Shown here piece by piece: positions 7,513-10,147 of a DNA stretch of 10,147 nucleotides. The notes beneath the pieces were generated by a model. It was not told the origin of the DNA. It saw nothing but the letters and a program-made list of their open reading frames with translations, and ran no database searches. The position numbers were made by a program, and so were the translations under genes. The DNA comes from Lachnospiraceae bacterium (lineage in GTDB: Bacteria > Bacillota > Clostridia > Lachnospirales > Lachnospiraceae): contig CAAEHZ010000035.1 of the NCBI GenBank assembly GCA_900755865.1, forward strand, positions 1-10,147, in the 5' to 3' direction. Numbering within the stretch: the first letter of the stretch is position 1; every line of letters begins with the position of its first letter.

Positions 7513-8571
7513 TTAACGGCTTAACTTGGGGTCAAATGCATCCCGCAGGCCGTCACCCAGAAGGTTCAGGGCAAGAATAATCAGACAGATTGTCAGAGCC
7601 GGGAACAAAAGTCTTTCCGGATAAGTCTGTAAACCGCTTCTGGCATCATTTGCCAGAGAACCAAGAGAAGGCATGGGTGCGGAAACACCAAGTCCTACAA
7701 AGGACAGATAGCTCTCGGTAAAAATTGCGGAAGGAATCTGCAGTGCCGTTGTGATAATAATAACGGAAAGGCAGTTCGGCAGAACATGTCTGCGGATAAT
7801 CCGTCCGGTCGGTGTACCGATACACTTTGCTGCCAGTACATATTCATTCTGCTTGATGGACAATACCTGACCACGAATCAGTCTTGCCATGCCTACCCAG
7901 TAAAGCAGTCCGAACACAATAAACAGGGAAATCATGTTGACACCCAGCTTTGCAAGCACCGTTCCCTTAATCAGGGGAGCCAGGGTTTCATTTAAAACCA
8001 CTGCCAGCAGGATAATCAGAAGCATATCCGGCAGGGAATAAATAATATCAACAATACGCATCATAATCAAATCCACCTTGCCGCCCAGATAACCGGAAAT
8101 GGAGCCATAGAGCATACCGATAATCAGAACCAGCAGGGATGCGAAGATGCCAACTCCAAGGGATACTCTCGCACCGTAAACCACACGGATAAAATAATCA
8201 CGTCCCAGGGAATCGGTTCCGAAAATATGGGGGAATACCTTCTCGCCTGCAGCAATCTGCTTCTGCTCCGCAGTACTGTAGGTAAAAGGTCTTAGGTTTG
8301 CAGAACCCTTTACGATATCCGCATATCCATAAGGCACTACCTTGGGTGCAATTAAAATAATCAGAATAATCAGGGCAAGAATGACAAGGGAAGCCATTGC
8401 CAGAGGATTCTTACGCAGTCTGCGCATACCATCCCTGAAAAATGTGGTGGACTCGCCCATAACATCCTGCTGACGCTTTTCGTCTTCTGTTGCCGCCTCA
8501 AAATCAGCACGGGAAAACTTGCTCAAATCAACCTGCGCGGAAAAAGGGGCTTTCTTAAAATCGTTATTCAT
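7513..8571 (-). CDS. oppC: Oligopeptide ABC transporter, permease OppC
   Basis: This is one of the two channel-forming membrane subunits. The 352-residue product has a charged N-terminal cytoplasmic tail (about 1-55) and a first membrane helix (about 56-76). The OppC hallmark FGTDSLGRDYFIRVVYGARVSL follows at about 117-138, then several more helices. The coupling loop EYVLAAKCIGTPTGRIIRRHVLPN (about 243-266) contacts the ATPases. The C-terminus, LNLLGDGLRDAFDPKL, is typical. The ATG at 8569-8571 has AAGGAGGAG upstream that overlaps the oppB stop region. Only 13 bases separate it from oppB, so the two permeases are probably translated in step. Confidence 0.95.
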   Translation of the reverse strand: MNNDFKKAPFSAQVDLSKFSRADFEAATEDEKRQQDVMGESTTFFRDGMRRLRKNPLAMASLVILALIILIILIAPKVVPYGYADIVKGSANLRPFTYSTAEQKQIAAGEKVFPHIFGTDSLGRDYFIRVVYGARVSLGVGIFASLLVLIIGMLYGSISGYLGGKVDLIMMRIVDIIYSLPDMLLIILLAVVLNETLAPLIKGTVLAKLGVNMISLFIVFGLLYWVGMARLIRGQVLSIKQNEYVLAAKCIGTPTGRIIRRHVLPNCLSVIIITTALQIPSAIFTESYLSFVGLGVSAPMPSLGSLANDARSGLQTYPERLLFPALTICLIILALNLLGDGLRDAFDPKLSR

Positions 8572-8584
8572 TTTTATCTCCTCC

Positions 8585-9496
8585 TTAATCCAACTTAATT
8601 CTCGGGTCTACCATCTTGTAAACAATATCGGTAATCAAGTTTGCTACTACCATCAGGCAGGCAAGGAAAATCGTTGTCGCCATAATCAGAGTGTAATCTC
8701 TGTTGGTAATCGCACTGACAAACTTGGAACCAAGTCCGCCGATATTGAAAATACTCTCTACTACCATGGAACCGGTCAGGATACCTGCAATCATGGGACC
8801 TACATAGGTGATAACAGGAATCAGTGCATTTCTCAGGCCATGAATGAAAATAACCTTCATCTGAGATACACCCTTTGCCCGGGCTGTCCTGATATAATCC
8901 TGGCTTAAGGCATCCAGCATGGATGTCTTTGTCAGACGGGTAATATATGCCATGGGTGACATGGAAAGTGCCAGCACCGGAAGCACTACCTGATTCGTTC
9001 CTGCATTGAATGCCTGTACAATACCAAGCTTCATACAGAAGAAATACAAAAGCAGCGTCGCCACCACGAAGGAGGGCATCGCCGTAATCAGCGTAATGAA
9101 GAACACAATCACTCTGTCGGGCCATTTATTTCTCATCAGGGCTGCCGTAGAACCAAGAACAATGCCAAGGATAATGGCAACAACAGATGCCAGAAGTCCA
9201 AGCTTTGCAGAAATCGGGAAGCTCTCGCCGATAATTGCCTTGATTTCACGTCCGTTCTTCAGGCTGACACCCAAATCGCCGGATAACAGTTTCTTCATAT
9301 ATAAAACATACTGCACGGGAACCGGTTTATCCAGATTATATCTTGCCTCCAATGCTGCGATAACTGCCGGTGAGGATGCTTTTTCCTTGTTGAAAGGACC
9401 TCCCGGAATTGCATTCATGGCAAAAAACGTAATCATACTGATAATAAATACCGTTAAAATTGCCATTAAAACTCTTTTTACTACATACTTAGTCAA
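8585..9496 (-). CDS. oppB: Oligopeptide ABC transporter, permease OppB (TTG start)
   Basis: This is the other channel subunit and the first gene of the operon. The 303-residue product starts MTKYVVKRVLMAILTVFIIS, matching the usual OppB N-terminus with a helix at about 9-29. It has five further predicted helices (about 100-120, 130-153, 170-185, 226-250, 270-292). The coupling loop DYIRTARAKGVSQMKVIFIHGLRNALIP is at about 200-227, and the C-terminus is YKMVDPRIKLD. The start codon is TTG (9494-9496). The frame is open upstream to a TAA near 9570 but contains no ATG, GTG or other TTG in that stretch. The next in-frame ATG is residue 11 and would remove the basic cap of the first helix. The ribosome binding site (GTGGGAAAG) is weaker than those of oppC and oppA. 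Confidence 0.93.
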   Translation of the reverse strand: MTKYVVKRVLMAILTVFIISMITFFAMNAIPGGPFNKEKASSPAVIAALEARYNLDKPVPVQYVLYMKKLLSGDLGVSLKNGREIKAIIGESFPISAKLGLLASVVAIILGIVLGSTAALMRNKWPDRVIVFFITLITAMPSFVVATLLLYFFCMKLGIVQAFNAGTNQVVLPVLALSMSPMAYITRLTKTSMLDALSQDYIRTARAKGVSQMKVIFIHGLRNALIPVITYVGPMIAGILTGSMVVESIFNIGGLGSKFVSAITNRDYTLIMATTIFLACLMVVANLITDIVYKMVDPRIKLD

Positions 9497-9598
9497 TTTT
9501 CTTTCCCACTTTCTTGCCGGATTTTGCTGTAACGTATTCTGCTTCTTTTTGCTCTCTGCCGCTTTGCCGCTTTACCCTGTTAAAATAATCCATATAAC

Positions 9599-9632
9599 AA
9601 AAAAAGCGCCCTGAACGCCTTTGTTCAACGCC
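9599..9632 (-). terminator. Terminator-like hairpin in the opp leader (possible attenuator)
   Basis: On the minus strand, GGCGTTGAAC and GTTCAGGGCGC(T) pair over nine to ten positions, with G-U pairs and a two-base bulge, around the loop AAAGGC. T7 (9599-9605) follows. It sits about 40 bases downstream of the predicted opp RNA start and about 100 bases before oppB. It could stop a share of transcripts before the operon or define a short separate RNA. No competing antiterminator pairing is obvious to me. Confidence 0.6.
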
Positions 9633-9653
9633 ATCTGCCACAAATACAATTGT

Positions 9654-9673
9654 CTGCTGTACACGTACAACAA
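9654..9673 (-). promoter_or_regulatory. Stem-loop at the predicted 5' end of the opp mRNA
   Basis: TTGTTGTA-CGTG-TACAGCAG (minus strand) forms an 8-bp stem with two G-U pairs and a 4-base loop. Its first base is about six bases after the -10, so it would cap the RNA 5' end. It may protect the message, or at DNA level it may be an operator overlapping the start site. Both roles are inferred. Confidence 0.4.
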
Positions 9674-9678
9674 GCTAC

Positions 9679-9706
9679 ATTATACATAAATAAGAATTTT
9701 TGTCAA
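9679..9706 (-). promoter_or_regulatory. Promoter of the opp operon
   Basis: On the minus strand there is a perfect TTGACA (9701-9706), a 16-bp spacer and a perfect TATAAT (9679-9684) in AT-rich DNA. It is the best promoter in the window. Predicted transcription start is near 9672. It lies about 180 bases before oppB, with nothing else to serve except a short leader RNA. Confidence 0.88.
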
Positions 9707-9749
9707 GTTATGTGGCTCCCCGGATTTTGGTCACATTTTATTTTTATTC

Positions 9750-9772
9750 ATTCATACCATTTTGATATGAAT
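9750..9772. repeat. Inverted repeat between eno terminator and opp promoter
   Basis: ATTCATATC-AAAAT-GGTATGAAT (minus strand) pairs over nine positions with one G-U. It lies 43 bases upstream of the opp -35. It may be an operator half-site pair, or a second hairpin after the eno terminator. AT-rich composition raises the chance of coincidence. Confidence 0.3.
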
Positions 9773-9777
9773 ATAAC

Positions 9778-9809
9778 AAAAAAGGGGATGAAAATCAGTT
9801 CCCCTTTTT
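9778..9809 (-). terminator. Intrinsic terminator of eno
   Basis: AAAAAGGGG (9801-9809) and CCCCTTTTT (9779-9787), read on the minus strand, form a 9-bp stem with a 13-base loop, and the T6 run (9778-9783) follows the C's. It begins 31 bases after the eno stop. Because both arms end in A/T runs it could also work on the plus strand. Confidence 0.8.
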
Positions 9810-9840
9810 GCATAAATATTCATTTATTTTTTCTTTTTCC

Positions 9841-10147
<307 letters not shown>

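Larger units (their letters stand above)
9497..9840 (-). other. eno-opp intergenic region with opp promoter and leader
   Basis: This 344-base stretch has no supported gene. Reading in the transcribed direction it holds the eno terminator (9778-9809), an inverted repeat (9750-9772), the opp promoter (9679-9706), a 5' stem-loop (9654-9673), a terminator-like hairpin (9599-9632), and then about 100 purine-rich leader bases (AAAGCGGC repeated, then AG-rich) up to the oppB TTG. The leader of about 175 bases is longer than needed for translation alone. I see no T-box or known riboswitch motif in it. Confidence 0.7.

Noticed and set aside
9006..9614. Plus-strand open frame of 202 codons opposite oppB and its leader
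   Set aside because: It is the complement of membrane-helix coding sequence and T/A-rich leader; there is no ribosome binding site or known motif.
9497..9672. T-box or metabolite riboswitch in the opp leader
   Set aside because: No T-box consensus (TGGNACCGCG type) or other recognised aptamer motif is present, and the leader is short.

Overview
The window looks like a chromosomal piece of a low-to-medium GC Firmicute, most likely a Lachnospiraceae member (Blautia / Ruminococcus type). This is inferred from the protein sequences, the strong AGGAGG-type ribosome binding sites, the consensus sigma-A promoters and the clostridial form of the tmRNA tag. I could not run a database search, so the genus is a guess. 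Every gene I can support lies on the minus strand and is read right to left.

From right to left the layout is as follows. (1) The 3' third of enolase (eno), cut by the window edge, with its terminator. (2) A 344-base non-coding stretch holding a near-ideal promoter (TTGACA, 16 bp, TATAAT), a stem-loop at the predicted 5' end of the RNA, and a terminator-like hairpin with a T7 tract before the first opp gene. (3) A five-gene oligopeptide ABC transporter operon in the order oppB-oppC-oppD-oppF-oppA, closed by a strong terminator. (4) secG with its own extended -10 promoter and a perfect 13-bp terminator hairpin. (5) rnr (RNase R) and smpB. (6) ssrA (tmRNA) with its own consensus promoter and a terminator, followed by a possible promoter firing out of the left edge.

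Functionally there are two modules. OppA is a lipoprotein that captures peptides outside the membrane, OppB and OppC form the channel, and OppD and OppF supply ATP hydrolysis. The second module joins protein export (SecG) with ribosome rescue and RNA clean-up: SmpB and tmRNA free stalled ribosomes and tag the nascent chain with a peptide ending in LAYAA, and RNase R degrades structured or defective RNA. The secG-rnr-smpB-ssrA order is a known Firmicute arrangement.

Most of the window is conserved housekeeping DNA, and I see no undescribed multi-gene system. The parts most worth a second look are the opp leader (possible attenuation and a tiny hydrophobic reading frame), the TTG start of oppB, the hairpin between oppF and oppA, and the secG terminator that sits directly upstream of rnr.
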